The position numbers and the translations under genes are program-made. A stretch of DNA of 64,000 bases from Saccopteryx bilineata (lineage: Eukaryota > Chordata > Mammalia > Chiroptera > Emballonuridae). Under the pieces are notes generated by a model that was not told where the DNA came from, did not search any database, and worked only from the letters and a program-made list of their open reading frames with translations. The DNA lies in contig NC_089490.1 of the NCBI RefSeq assembly GCF_036850765.1, positions 295,474,982 through 295,538,981 on the forward strand. The letters run 5' to 3'. Of the stretch, positions 38,504 through 48,747 are shown piece by piece. The stretch's first letter is position 1, and each line of letters opens with the position of its first letter.

Positions 38504-39730
38504 AAAGGAGAAACCATGTCCTTAAGTTTCAAAGAAGTCAACTATGGCAGCCATCATCTTTGGAAGTCATGATGGGAGGGAAAAAAATGGAAATTGAGGT
38601 GCTTACAGAAATGGCACTATAAGAAAATCTTGGGTATTTTTAACTGAGAAAATGAGGTTGGCCTTTTCCTTGAAATTTCTAGGAACTTTTTCCCTTGCTT
38701 TCTCATGTATTGCTTGCTTTCTTGCAAGTTTGTATTCTTTTCCTTTGATGCTGTCTGTTTATGAATTGTGCATAAAGAAAGAGAGATGATGCTTTGGTAG
38801 CATTTACCTAAAAATACCTACAATTTTATCATCTTTGCACACAGTATACCCAGTCAACCCAGCTCTGAAATTGTTTGTTCATGGTTATAACACTTTGAAC
38901 TCAAATTGACCCAGGGAGAACCAGTACAATGAGATCTACAGAATAAAGACAATTATGACCCTGACCCTTAAGCCTAACCACCTAACAGTGCCAGATGCAC
39001 AGATGGAAACAAAGGCTCCCTACAGACTTTTTGTTGGCCACTTAATTTGCTGTTATTATTTCTCTCCAAAATTATTTCATGCTCTACATTTTAGCCTGAC
39101 TTCAAACAAAATGGCAGGGACAGAAATGGGGAAGAAATGGAATAAAAACTTTTTTCAAAGCAAGGTCACAGTTAAAACATGAAGGTGAAAGGAATAACTA
39201 TGGGTTCAAGAATTCAAACTATTTCCAAAACTTCCTTATCTACATGAAGCACTGAAAAAGTAAGGTGTCCTAATTTGGAAAAACCTATTCTAAATTTAGC
39301 ATGCCCTTGTTTGTTATTCTTCACCTGAGATTTTGGAGAATACTAAAAACTAGAAAGCAAATGGTATTATTACCATTATTCAGACTACTGCTTTTAGAAA
39401 TAATTTTAGAGGTTGTGAGATTATTTCCAAGTCTGTATTCTTTCTTCTTTCTCTTGATTGCTTTCTCACATCTGCATATCTTTCAAAGCATTTTTCCCCC
39501 AATTACTGAGAGTCTCCATTAATAAATATAGTACTCCAAAAGTCCCTCTGGGAGTCGCTTCTCCTTGTCCTCTTGTTGACCTCTTCTAGTCTCTCAGGTT
39601 CCTAAAATTAGAGACAAATAATCTTCTCTGCATTACTTATCCTATTGAGTTTTGTGGTCTTTGCAATATTGAAATATAGAACACTGAACACCTAGCCTTA
39701 TTAAAGGAAAAAATGTTCAAACACTTATTA
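38504..39730. other. Unassigned sequence
   Basis: No repeat, exon or retroviral sequence was recognised between the solo LTR and the LTR-like segment that follows. Open frames are short. Confidence 0.5.
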
Positions 39731-39734
39731 AAAC

Positions 39735-40310
39735 TGTAAGACACACTTTATTCAGGGACATTATTATGATTGGTAAGGGGCCTACAGCAATGGTGTTTCA
39801 CAGCTGTGGAAGGAGAATGGGTTCACCTTCTAACACAAAAAGGAAAAATGGGAATTTATAGCCAAGGAATATGATGGAGAAGGTCAGTGGATGAAAAATT
39901 ATTAAGAGGGTAGGGTAATTCTTTGCTTAACTAACCTAACAGGATTCTTACTGAAGGCAGGCTAGGGTGACCAGATACTAACTGGGGTATGATGAAGGAT
40001 GAGAAATCCAATCAGGTATCAAGGGTGATAAGGCATCAAGGCTGATAAAATATCAAGGCTGATAAGATATCAAGGGTGATAGGATATCAAAGATAGGGGA
40101 TTCTGGTTGAATCAACCTGGCAAAATTCTTGCTAAAACTAGACTCTACAAGGATGAAGACAGAAGCCAAAGATCTTGCCTGGTCAAGCAAAGGGCTCAGA
40201 GAAGGCTAACTAAAGTTTGATCAAGGAGAGAATCTTTGTCAACTTCTAGAATTTATGACAGATACTTAGTAACAATATGGGCAGAGGGGCAAAGAAAAGC
40301 AATTTTCAAT
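39735..40310 (-). mobile_element. Possible LTR-like repeat, class unknown
   Basis: On the minus strand the segment would end CTGAATAAAG..GTGTGTCTTACA, that is, a polyadenylation signal close to a terminal CA, as in an LTR. It also contains a 17 bp tandem array and two diverged copies of an 'attct-tgaa-caacc..ttct-gctaa' block about 150 bp apart. I could not find a terminal TG or a target duplication on the other side. It directly abuts the truncated gag of the provirus. Confidence 0.3.
40018..40102 (+). repeat. 17 bp tandem repeat x5 carrying GATA motifs
   Basis: The word ATCAAGG (last unit ATCAAAG) recurs exactly every 17 bp at 40,018, 40,035, 40,052, 40,069 and 40,086. The first four units contain TGATAA or TGATAG and the last AGATAG, all fitting the WGATAR consensus of GATA factors. 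Regular spacing of less than two helical turns. Confidence 0.9.
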
Positions 40311-40323
40311 TTCCATGCAAGTG

Positions 40324-41144
40324 TTTGACCAGAAACCTACTGAATCCCTGGTAGCCTGGTTACTACGATTATGAGATATAGAGGTGAATGGCATCATGCT
40401 CTCTGGAACAGAGATGGAGAAATTGGCCACCATTACCACACACTCTTCCTTGAGGCAGCGTCTTCAGAACTGCCATGGCAACCCAGGAGACCATACCCTA
40501 TTAGAATGGGTGATGGCTGCCATTCGTATGGTCTGGCAGAATGCTGGAGAACTGCCGGGGGCAATGAGTCGGTGGCAGTGCTACAGTGAGTTAGTAAAGG
40601 TCCTTCGAGAACTAGGTATGAAGAATGCTGTTTTCAACCCTGGGTCTCGTGGGCCAGACGAGGAAGTGTTTACGGCAAAAATGAGGGAATTTGTCCTTGC
40701 TAGCGCCCCGTCAGCCCTTTTTGGGTCACTTGTGGCTATCTTGGGCCCCTATGTGGGGCAGCCCATCAATGCAGTTACACAGATGGTAGCAGATTTGGGA
40801 GAGCTGGAGGCCGCTCGGGATCATAAAGCAGTGAGGGCTGCTGCCTATGTTTCCCCCCAACTAACAAGGGAAACGGGCCTGTAAAGGTTACCCGAACGCA
40901 GATGTGGGTAGACTTGATTGTGGCTGGAGCAGATAAGGGGAAATTGGATGGCCAGTCTAATAAAATTTTTTTGGAGCTTTGGTGGCAGCTTAAACCAGAA
41001 CAGAAGTTCCAGCCACTGAGACAAAAGGCCCCAGCAGCTATCAATAAAACGTTTGGTGCGCGCACAGCTCGGTTACAAGATTATATGATAGAGACAGCCG
41101 AGGGAGAGGGGAACTCCCAAGACCCATTGTACCAGTTTGAATAG
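40324..41144 (+). pseudogene. gag: gag pseudogene, 3' part
   Basis: Gag is the structural polyprotein. The visible part reads forward from about 40,324 (FDQKPTESL..) in one frame, is cut by a TGA at 40,372-40,374, then runs on to a TAA at 40,882-40,884. A change of frame near 40,853-40,880, at or just after a run of six C, is needed to join the next stretch, which reads 'VKVTRTQMWVDL..' to a TAG at 41,142-41,144. I see no Cys-His zinc knuckle, and no clear major homology region, though 'RGPDEEVFTAKMREF' is a candidate. The TAG is in the same frame as pol, with no overlap. The 5' half of gag is missing, so this cannot form a particle protein. Confidence 0.75.
41142..41144 (+). other. In-frame gag/pol TAG
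   Basis: The stop ending gag is in the same reading frame as pol with no other stop between. Retroviruses of the gamma and epsilon groups use translational read-through of such a stop to make Gag-Pol. Whether this TAG is original or a later mutation cannot be told from one copy. Confidence 0.7.
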
Positions 41145-43970
41145 GAAAAAGGCCGAGGGACCCGTCTAACGGAGATGGGCGGGGACCGGAGGCCACACGT
41201 GGAACTGGCTATCCACTGGTCCCCTTCCAACGTAAAACAGGTGTTGGCCTTGGTGGATACAGGTGCAGAATGTTCCCTTCTCTATGGAAACCCAGAGCGG
41301 TTTGCTGGGACCCCAGTGGCCATTGACGGTTATGGGGGCCAAACTGTTCAAGTGAAGCCAATAACTATTCCATTGGGGATAGGGAGACTGCCTCCTAAGC
41401 CATATAAGGTGTATGTATCTCCTATTCCTGAATATATTTTGGGGGTAGATGTCTTGCAAGGACTGTGGTTGGAAACTACAGCTGGGGAGTTCCGGCTGCG
41501 GATCAGGGTTGTGAAGGCAGTATTGCGGGGACATGCATCACATTCCCCTTTGCAATTACCCATCCCTCGGCGTGTGACTAACACCAAGCAGTACCGCCTG
41601 CCAGGTGGTTATGAAGAAGTCACAGGGACAATCCTTGAACTAGAAAAGGTGGGGATCATCCGGCCAGCACACAGTCCTTACAACTCCCCAGTATGGCCTG
41701 TGTGCAAAGCAGATGGAACCTGGAGAATGACAGTAGATTACAGGGAACTTAATAAAGTTGTTCCCCCTTTGCATGCTGCTGTTCCCTCGATAGCTAACAT
41801 GATGGATCGGCTAAGCCATGAGTTGGGGACATACCACTTTGTGGCAGACTTGGCCAATGCTTTTTTCTCTATTGATATAGCCACAGAGAGTCAAGACCAA
41901 TTTGCCTTCAGTTGGGAAGGGAGACAATGGACCTATACAGTGTTACCCCAGGGCTATTTGCATAGCCCCACCTTGTGCCATGGGCTGGTGGCTGCTGACC
42001 TGGCTAAATGGAAACAGCCAGAGGTAGTCCGCATGTACCATTATATTGATGATATTATGCTAACTAGTGATTCTCTTTCAGAATTGGAGCAAGCAGTCCC
42101 TACCCTGCTATCCCATTTGAAAGCATGTGGCTGGGCAGTTAATGAGAACAAATTACAAGGACCTGGGTTATCTGTTAAATTCTTGGGAGTTGTCTGGTCG
42201 GGTAAGACAAAAGTTATCCCTGACGTAGTTATAGATAAGATTCAAGCATACCCCGTGCCCACTACGGTAAAACAGTTACAGGAATTCTTAGGTTTGTTGG
42301 GGTATTGGCGAGCATTTATACCGCATTTGGCTCAGTTACTACGCCCCTTGTACAACCTTATTCGAAAGGGGGTTCGCTGGGATTGGACTGAGCAGGCGCA
42401 AGGTTCATTTGCAGCTGCTAAGAGAGCTGTCAAGGTGGCACAGGCCTTGAATGTGTTTGATCCTGCCAGGCCCTGTGAGCTGGATGTTCATGTAACCTCG
42501 GAGGGGTTTGGATGGGGCTTGTGGCAGCGGACAGAGCGCCTACGGCAACCTATTGGATTTTGGTCCCAATTGTGGAAAGGTGCTGAAGTTCGTTACTCAT
42601 TAGTAGAGAAGCAGCTGGCAGCTGTGTATGCTGCCCTCCTGGCAACTGAGAGTATTACAACCACAACACCAGTTACAGTCAAAACAACATACCCTATAGC
42701 TGGATGGGTGAGAGATTGGGCAACTAAACCACGTAGTGGTATGGCCCAAATGTCTACCCTGGCCAAGTGGGGTGCCTATCTGCAACAACGCTGTGCTCTT
42801 AGCACCAGCCCATTGAGGGCAGAACTGCAGGAAGTCTTGGGTCCAGTCACCTATGCGACCTTAGAGTCAGGTGCAACTGGGGCTCAGGAGGCAGAACCTG
42901 AGGTCAGTCCCTACCAGGAGGGGTGGGTGCCCATCCCCGAAGATGCCTGGTATACTGATGGTTCCAGCAGGGGCCAACCTGCCAAATGGACGGCTATCGC
43001 CTTCCATCCGGCCACTGAGACTATTTGGAAGGACACGGGTACAGGCCAAAGCAGCCAATGGGCAGAATTAAGAGCTGTTTGGCTAGTTGCCCATAATGAA
43101 CCTTCACCTCTGGTGATCTGTACTGACAGTTGGGCTGTCTATCGTGGACTGACCCTTTGGATTGCTACTTGGCACATTAACCAGTGGATGGTAATGCACC
43201 GTCCATTATGGGGTCAGGCCATGTGGCAGGACTTATGGGAAATAGGACACCAGAAGCAGGTGACAGTATATCATGTCACAGGGCATGCCCCTCTAGCCCA
43301 TCCTGGGAATGATGAGGCAGATACGTTGGCAAGGGTGCGATGGTTGGAGACTGCACCTGCAGGTGATGTGGCACAGTGGCTCCACCGGCGCCTGCTCCAT
43401 GCAGGACAGAAAACTATGTGGGCTACGGTTAAGGCTTGGAACTTGCCTGTGTCCTATGCAGAGGTACTTGCAGCCTGTGAGCAATGTGCAGTATGTTCCA
43501 AGGAACACCCTCGGAGACCACTGGTGTCACCTGGACAGATCCAGAGGGGTCATGTCCCACTGACACGATGGCAGATAGACATCATTGGACCCTTACCAAA
43601 GTCAGAAGGGTACCAGTATGCAGTCACTTGTGTAGATACTGCCACCGGGCTGCTTGCTGCTTACCCCGCTCGTAACCCTGACCAGAGAGCAGTCATACAG
43701 GCTCTGGACCGCCTGAGTGCTGCATATGGGCGACCACTGGTCCTTGAAAGTGACAATGGTACCCACTTCACTGGTTCAACGGTGAGGCAATGGGCTCAAA
43801 AGCTGAGGGTGGACTGGAAGTACCATGTTCCCTACCACCCCCAGGCTGCTGGCATCATTGAGCGTTATAATGGACTCTTAAAGCAGGGACTGCGACAGGA
43901 GGGGGGCACCGGCTCTCTTACTGGATGGACACGCCGCTTATGGACAGTACTTCGGATTTTGAATGAGTGA
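41145..43970 (+). CDS. pol: Retroviral pol: protease, reverse transcriptase, RNase H, integrase
   Basis: An open frame of about 940 codons directly after the gag TAG; the first ATG is at 41,175 and residues are numbered from it. Protease: aspartyl site DTGA at 28-31, with 'ILGVDVL' near 90. Reverse transcriptase (about 150-390): D225 in 'VADLANAFF', LPQG at 257-260, YIDD at 290-293. RNase H (about 590-720): D595, E631, D651, D716. Integrase: zinc-binding H737/H742 with C771-x2-C774, then D802, D860 and E896, with exactly 35 residues between the last two. Every catalytic residue I can check is present, which is unusual for an old class III element. The frame ends at a TGA, but the same frame continues after it. 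Expression would need read-through of the gag stop. Function is not shown. Confidence 0.93.
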   Translation, partial: EKGRGTRLTEMGGDRRPHVELAIHWSPSNVKQVLALVDTGAECSLLYGNPERFAGTPVAIDGYGGQTVQVKPITIPLGIGRLPPKPYKVYVSPIPEYILGVDVLQGLWLETTAGEFRLRIRVVKAVLRGHASHSPLQLPIPRRVTNTKQYRLPGGYEEVTGTILELEKVGIIRPAHSPYNSPVWPVCKADGTWRMTVDYRELNKVVPPLHAAVPSIANMMDRLSHELGTYHFVADLANAFFSIDIATESQDQFAFSWEGRQWTYTVLPQGYLHSPTLCHGLVAADLAKWKQPEVVRMYHYIDDIMLTSDSLSELEQAVPTLLSHLKACGWAVNENKLQGPGLSVKFLGVVWSGKTKVIPDVVIDKIQAYPVPTTVKQLQEFLGLLGYWRAFIPHLAQLLRPLYNLIRKGVRWDWTEQAQGSFAAAKRAVKVAQALNVFDPARPCELDVHVTSEGFGWGLWQRTERLRQPIGFWSQLWKGAEVRYSLVEKQLAAVYAALLATESITTTTPVTVKTTYPIAGWVRDWATKPRSGMAQMSTLAKWGAYLQQRCALSTSPLRAELQEVLGPVTYATLESGATGAQEAEPEVSPYQEGWVPIPEDAWYTDGSSRGQPAKWTAIAFHPATETIWKDTGTGQSSQWAELRAVWLVAHNEPSPLVICTDSWAVYRGLTLWIATWHINQWMVMHRPLWGQAMWQDLWEIGHQKQVTVYHVTGHAPLAHPGNDEADTLARVRWLETAPAGDVAQWLHRRLLHAGQKTMWATVKAWNLPVSYAEVLAACEQCAVCSKEHPRRPLVSPGQIQRGHVPLTRWQIDIIGPLPKSEGYQYAVTCVDTATGLLAAYPARNPDQRAVIQALDRLSAAYGRPLVLESDNGTHFTGSTVRQWAQKLRVDWKYHVPYHPQAAGIIERYNGLLKQGLRQEGGTGSLTGWTRRLWTVLRILNE
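41161..41179 (+). promoter_or_regulatory. Candidate RNA hairpin downstream of the gag/pol stop
   Basis: CCCGTCT (41,161-41,167) can pair with AGATGGG (41,173-41,179) over seven pairs, one of them G-U, around a loop AACGG. It starts 16 bases after the TAG. A CGG in the loop could pair with CCG at about 41,186, giving a small pseudoknot. In other retroviruses a structure just after the stop promotes read-through; here this is inference only. Confidence 0.35.
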
Positions 43971-44540
43971 CCTCGACGGGGAAGCCCAGCTCCAGTAGAG
44001 GCCCTCCTGCATCGGACAACTGCCCCTATTCAGTTGCAGATACGCACCAAGGACATTTTACTCAAGCCAGGTTTCGGACAGCAGGGCAACGTGCTCTTGC
44101 CTGCTCCAACAGCCCTTCTTAAAGGACAACGGCTTCAATGGACTTGGCCCTGGACTGTACAGGCCCCCCATCTGAGATGGGTGGCCTTGTTGGCACCATG
44201 GGGAAAGGGGTTAGAGGTGGACCTCCAGTTAACTCCTTGGGCAACCAGCACCTGGCCACCTAAGGTAGAAGTGTATTATCCCTTGAGTGCTCAAGGGGAC
44301 AGCATTTTGAAGGGCACCTTTGTAATTTCTTTATGGCCAATAATGAGTTCCCCTATTTTACTACACATAGAACCAGCAGATGCTGGTGTATTGGCCAATA
44401 AGGTTTGGTACGCCCGCTCAGGGCGGCCTCTGGTGCCAGCTACAGTGCTGTCTGCAAACAAAACTCTGGCCTGTATTCTGCCAGAGGGAAAGGATTTGCC
44501 TCTCTTGGTGCCACTGACAGCTCTCTCCTTTCGCCCATAG
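43971..44540 (+). pseudogene. Integrase C-terminal tail, cut off from pol by a TGA
   Basis: The reading frame of pol continues past the TGA at 43,968-43,970 for another 189 codons to a TAG at 44,538-44,540. The segment begins 'PRRGSPAPVEALLH', the type of region that follows the integrase core in retroelements. It goes on with a Trp-rich stretch ('RLQWTWPWTVQAPHLRW') that fits a DNA-binding C-terminal domain. The last 60 or so residues are of unknown identity. I looked for dUTPase motifs, as some class III elements carry that enzyme here, and saw none. The TGA is consistent with decay at a CpG. Confidence 0.75.
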
Positions 44541-44656
44541 TTTTTGATCTGTTAATCCTATTGCTGTAGTTGGTACTATTTCTGTTTATGCAATGTATCC
44601 TACTCCTTGCACAGTGACCATCATGGAAGATGCCTGTGGTTTAGATTGTAAAGCGA

Positions 44657-44671
44657 GCAAAAGGGGTGGAA
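44657..44671 (+). promoter_or_regulatory. Polypurine tract
   Basis: GCAAAAGGGGTGGAA directly precedes the TG that opens the 3' LTR. It has the position and composition of the primer for plus-strand DNA synthesis. Confidence 0.8.
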
Positions 44672-45885
44672 TGTTGGTCAAATAAGTTTGTAAACATGAT
44701 ATATATGTTTGCTCGCTTGTGACTTATAATGGGTGTGGGGGACAGGCTATAAGCAGGCCAGGCTGTTGTAGCCTGAGGTTTGGTTTTGGAACTAAGCTTT
44801 TCCCCACACCCTTGACTGATTGTATGATCTGGGTGGTGCACTCTCATGAGAAATCCAATTATGCCTTGGATAAGTGACTTTGTATCGGAGACTTCCTTGT
44901 TTGTATATTGGATTAAGGAATTTTGGTTTTCTACACTATAAAGTGGGACAGACCAGGAGCTCGGACACATAGTTCCTGCTATCACAATTGCAGGGGCTCC
45001 CCTGATCCCTTGCCCTTCATGGGAAGAGCTGGTTTTCTGCTTTTCCCTTGTCTTCTTTTGTGGTGTAAAGCCAGGAGGCACGGCCAGGGCCACTATCACA
45101 GCAGCCTTCTGGCCCATGCAGGTTCGCATTGGATTCGGACAGTCGGTAAAGAAACCATGGAGCCAAAAACTGGTGGGCCATAGCCTTTAATCCTACCTTG
45201 CACCCGGCGGGCAAGTAAAAATACACACTGGGCTCCAAAACCCAGTCACACTCAGTGCTCACAAAGCCACTGACTTATCCGAGTTTCCTAGAATCAAAGG
45301 TTTCTAGCTCACCAGCCTTATTCTCCTCAGTTCCCCATCTCCTTCTTTATCCCAGATACAAACACTACACAAACTGGCATCTCACTCAGCACTCTGCCAT
45401 CTTGGCTGCTTTTCCTGGCCTTCTCCACGTGGCCTCCTCCCGCTGCTGGCTCTACTCTCTCTGCTCTCTCATGCTAACCTCAGGAACCAAGCGCCAAGTC
45501 CCGTTCTGCCCCCATTTTATAGTGTAGCTTCACAACCTTTAATCCAATATACAAAATAGGGTAGTCTCTAATACAAAGTCACTTCTCTGAGGCATGATTG
45601 GATTGTACCACCCCACATCAAAAAGGGTGGGAAAGGCTTAATCCCAAAACCAAGCCTCAGGCTACAACAATTCTCAACACACATTAATATCACCTGGGCA
45701 ACGGCCTCTTTAACAAAGTGAGCATAATACATTTTATCTGCCCAACATGTGGTTTGCCTGTCTTGGTGAGACACCAATAAATAGGATGGCCCCCCATCCT
45801 CTGACTCCGCCATTTCTTTATTGTCTGCCCGAATCCAATGGGAACCTGCATGTGAATGGTCACAATGGCGGCTCCTGGCCTTACA
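44672..45885 (+). mobile_element. 3' LTR of the provirus, interrupted by a solo LTR
   Basis: It starts TGTTGGTCAAATAAGTTTG and ends GGCCTTACA. The first part (44,672-45,063) has a TATA box TATAAAG at 44,937-44,943. The second part (45,748-45,885) holds AATAAA at 45,776-45,781 and the shared 'ccgccatttctttattgtctg' end block. The insertion at 45,064-45,747 splits it; without that and one duplicated TGTGG it is about 525 bp. The middle after 44,963 differs from the solo LTR at 60,526. The expected host duplication GACTA follows at 45,886, but its partner was lost with the 5' end. Confidence 0.87.
45064..45747 (-). mobile_element. Solo LTR nested in the provirus 3' LTR
   Basis: On the minus strand it starts TGTTGGGCAGATAAAATG and ends GGCTTTACA. 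It is flanked by a perfect TGTGG duplication (45,059-45,063 and 45,748-45,752), proving a separate insertion. It has a TATA box (ACTATAAAA on the minus strand near 45,523) and AAGATGGC at 45,396-45,403 on the minus strand. It is related to, but a different subfamily from, the LTR it sits in, and points the opposite way. Confidence 0.95.
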
Positions 45886-46035
45886 GACTAGAAAGAGGTT
45901 TCTCACACCACCATGAAGCATCAAACTGATTCATGAAAGTGGCATTGGAAGCACTTCATGTGCTTTAACTGACCAACTGCTGCTTAGCTGGTGGTATATG
46001 AGTCTCGTGAGCTGATAATATCCTTACTATCACCT

Positions 46036-46749
46036 TGTAAAGCCAGGAGCCACGGCGACCAGGGCCACCACTATCAAAGCAGCCTGGCCCATGCAGGTTC
46101 GCATTGGATTCGGACAGTCGGTAAAGAAACAGCGGAGCCAAAAACTGATGGGCCATAGTCTTTAATTCTAGCTTGCACCCGGCGGGCAAGTAAAAATACA
46201 CACTGGGCTCCAAAACCCAGTCACATTCAGTGCTCACAAAGCCACTGACTTATTGAGTTTCCTAGAATCAAAGGTTTCTAGCTCACCAGCCTTATTCTCC
46301 TCAGTTCCCCATCTCCTTCCTTATCCCAAATACAAACTCTACACAAACTGGCATCTCACTCAGCACTCCGCCATCTTAGCTGCTTCTCCTGGCCTCCTCC
46401 ACGTGGCCTCCTTCTGCTTTCTGCTCTGCTCTCTCCTCTAATGATAATCTCAGGAACCAAGAGCGCAAGCTCTCGTTCCGTCCCCATTTTATAGTGTAGA
46501 AATCCAAACCCTTAATCCAATATACAAAACAGGGAAGTCTCTAATACAAAGTCACCCTCTGAGGTATGATAGGATTGTACCGCCCTACATGAAAAAGGGT
46601 GGGAAAGGCTTAATCCCAAAACCAAGCCCCAGGCTACAAGGATTCTGCCTGCCTTTAGCCCACCCCAACACACATTAATATCACCTGGGCTACGGCCTCC
46701 TTGTGTTATCTTTAACAAAGTGAGCATAATACATTTTATCTGCCCAACA
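46036..46749 (-). mobile_element. Solo LTR
   Basis: Same subfamily and orientation as the copy at 45,064, starting TGTTGGGCAG and ending GGCTTTACA on the minus strand. It is flanked by a perfect CACCT duplication (46,031-46,035 and 46,750-46,754), so it is an independent insertion and not the partner of its neighbour. It carries AAGATGGCGG on the minus strand at 46,368-46,377. It retains the block 'acggcctccttgtgttatc' that the 45,064 copy has in a shortened form. Confidence 0.95.
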
Positions 46750-46754
46750 CACCT

Positions 46755-48223
46755 AAAGTGAAAAAGTCATGTTTTTACTAAACTATTTATTTCCTATGAT
46801 TTTCTTTATTTTTTACATCACTCGCTCAACAAAAGTACCTAAAACATTGATGTGTCACACTTTTTTTTACTTTCTAGAAAAATAAGTATTAATATTCTAC
46901 ACTTTCAGGAAACTCACAGTCTAAAAGGAAAGATATAAGCTGATCTCTCCAGTTCAAACAAAGGTGTATACATTGAGGTTGTCATAAAGATGTCATGAAA
47001 GACCTTTAGAAACTCAGCATAGTGTCTTTTAATAAATATGGACAGAAACTGTTTTAACTGGGAAAAGTTAAAGTTAAATAAGTAGTCTACCTAGTATTAA
47101 TACTAGAGGAGCAAGTTCACCTGCCTTTTAGAATCATATGACAAGTAAATACCTTCATTTATCAAAATCCTAATATAGAAGTAGGCATTAGTTTTCTTTA
47201 AATTTTAATCTTAAACTATTTGGGAATACTCTCCCTAATACAAATGTTTCTGCATCTTTAATCTCCTGATACTTCTCTAAGCAGACCAAATACATTTATT
47301 TTATGACCCACTTAATACATATTTCTTGAATACTAATGATGCACTTGAATCTGTGTGGAAAAGCAGAATGAAAAGCAGTGTGAGTGAGAGTTCCCCAGGA
47401 CGAAGAGTAAGGGATGAGTTGGGTATGTCACACAGACAGACTGAAGAGCATTCACAGAATCCCAGAGTATAATATAGCACATTGCTCATCTGAAGAGCTG
47501 AAAGGGCCTCGTTACAGGAAGGAGAGATTGTCGAGGAGTGAGAGATGAGTTATAAAGGGAACCAAGGGCCTGATGATAAAGTGTGTTGAATGCCATGCTG
47601 AAGGGAGGAAACCAAGGCAGCGAATGGAAGGACCAGAGAACACAGGGAATCAGCTACTGCACATAGTGGAGGAGGGGGAATGAGCTAAACAAGAAATTAT
47701 AGAGATTATGTGAAAGGATTTGAGAGCCATTAAGGACAAAGAAAAGATACACTGGGGAGAAATATTTGATTGGAGGTGTGGGATGATGGAACACAAGAAG
47801 GGAAAATGAAGAAAGAAGCCCTAGTTTCAGGCCTGGACAAGGAGATGGATGATAGTGGTGCCATTCTCTGATCTACAGTCCAGAAGGGAAGCCCTTTAGG
47901 GGCCGGACAATGGAAGGTTAGAAATTCAATGTGGGCCATGCTGGGTTTTGAGGCCCCTATAAGACATTATATGGATATGATCACCAAAAAACATGGATCT
48001 TAAAATGAACAGGGCACATAAAACTGAATGAAAGGAATCTCCCCCAAAAGAGTTTAAGGTAGAAAGAGAATATAGAGCAGAATTCCTCAAATTTTCTGGA
48101 ATTACTCAAAATTACATTTTCCTGAAATGTTTAAACCATGATCCATATATAATAACTGCAGTTTTAGTTGCTCCTCTATTCAAATTTAGATGTTAGACTT
48201 GGAACACCAAACAAGATATAATT
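46755..48223. other. Unassigned sequence, partly L2-like
   Basis: The stretch at about 47,310-47,700 has the purine-rich texture of reverse-strand L2 3' sequence ('cacttaatacatatttcttgaatac', 'aagggcctgatgataaagtg'), but identity is weak. Nothing else was recognised. Confidence 0.35.
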
Positions 48224-48236
48224 CAGTTAAGTCTTT

Positions 48237-48621
48237 TTTTTTTTTTTTTTTTTTTTTTTGTATTTTTCTGAAGCTGGAAACGGGGAGGCAGTCAGACAGA
48301 CCCCCGCATGCGCCCGACCAGGATCCACCTGGCACGCCCACCAGAGGGTGATGCTTTGCCCATCCGGGGCGTCGCTTTATCCCGACCAGAGCCACTCTAG
48401 CGCCTGGGGCAGAGGCCAAAGAGCCATCCCCAGCGCCCGGGCCATCTTTTGCTCCAATGGAGCCTCGGCTGTGGGAGGGGAAGAGAGAGACAGAGAGGAA
48501 GGAGAGGGGGAGGGGTGGAGAAGCAGATGGGCGCTTCACCTGTGTGCCCTGGCCGGGAATTGAACCCGGGAACTCCGCACGCCAGGCCGACGCTCTACCG
48601 CTGAGCCAACCGGCCAGGGCC
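48237..48621 (-). mobile_element. Bat VES/Rhin-1-type SINE, full length and young-looking
   Basis: Reverse-strand copy with a tail of about 20 T, GTATTTTTCTGAAGCTGG, the body, and a tRNA-like head ending CCGGCCAGGGC with a good B-box (GAATTGAACCC on this strand). A perfect 13 bp target duplication CAGTTAAGTCTTT lies at 48,224-48,236 and 48,622-48,634. Confidence 0.96.
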
Positions 48622-48747
48622 CAGTTAAGTCTTTGTCCTCAAACTCAAGATGCATAGAAATGCCATAGGAAATGCTTTTCTGGAAGTGAGCAGGTCTTCC
48701 TGCACTCTCACATGAGAGTGTACAGAAATATTCCTAGGACCAGAGTG

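Larger units (their letters stand above)
40315..45885 (+). mobile_element. 5'-truncated endogenous retrovirus, class III (ERV-L-like)
   Basis: Contents in order: 3' part of gag (from about 40,315), an in-frame TAG, pol (protease, reverse transcriptase, RNase H, integrase), a broken integrase tail, a polypurine tract and a 3' LTR. No env is present and there is no room for one: only about 130 bp separate the end of the pol-frame tail from the LTR. The 5' LTR, primer-binding site and 5' gag are absent; the left edge runs into an unrelated LTR-like segment. Class III is inferred from absence of env, pol motif style and the 5 bp duplications of related solo LTRs. A minus-strand solo LTR has inserted into the 3' LTR at 45,064-45,747. 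Confidence 0.9.

Noticed and set aside
40018..40102. CRISPR-like regular repeats
   Set aside because: Units are head-to-tail with no spacers, in a eukaryotic genome with no cas genes; it is a tandem repeat.
44541..44671. Possible short env or accessory gene between pol and LTR
   Set aside because: Only about 130 bp are available. A 45-codon stretch with a few Cys starts right after a stop and runs into the LTR; it has no signal peptide or membrane segment.
45064..46749. The two minus-strand LTRs 290 bp apart as a provirus pair
   Set aside because: Each has its own perfect 5 bp duplication (TGTGG and CACCT), and the DNA between them is host and outer-LTR sequence, not retroviral genes.
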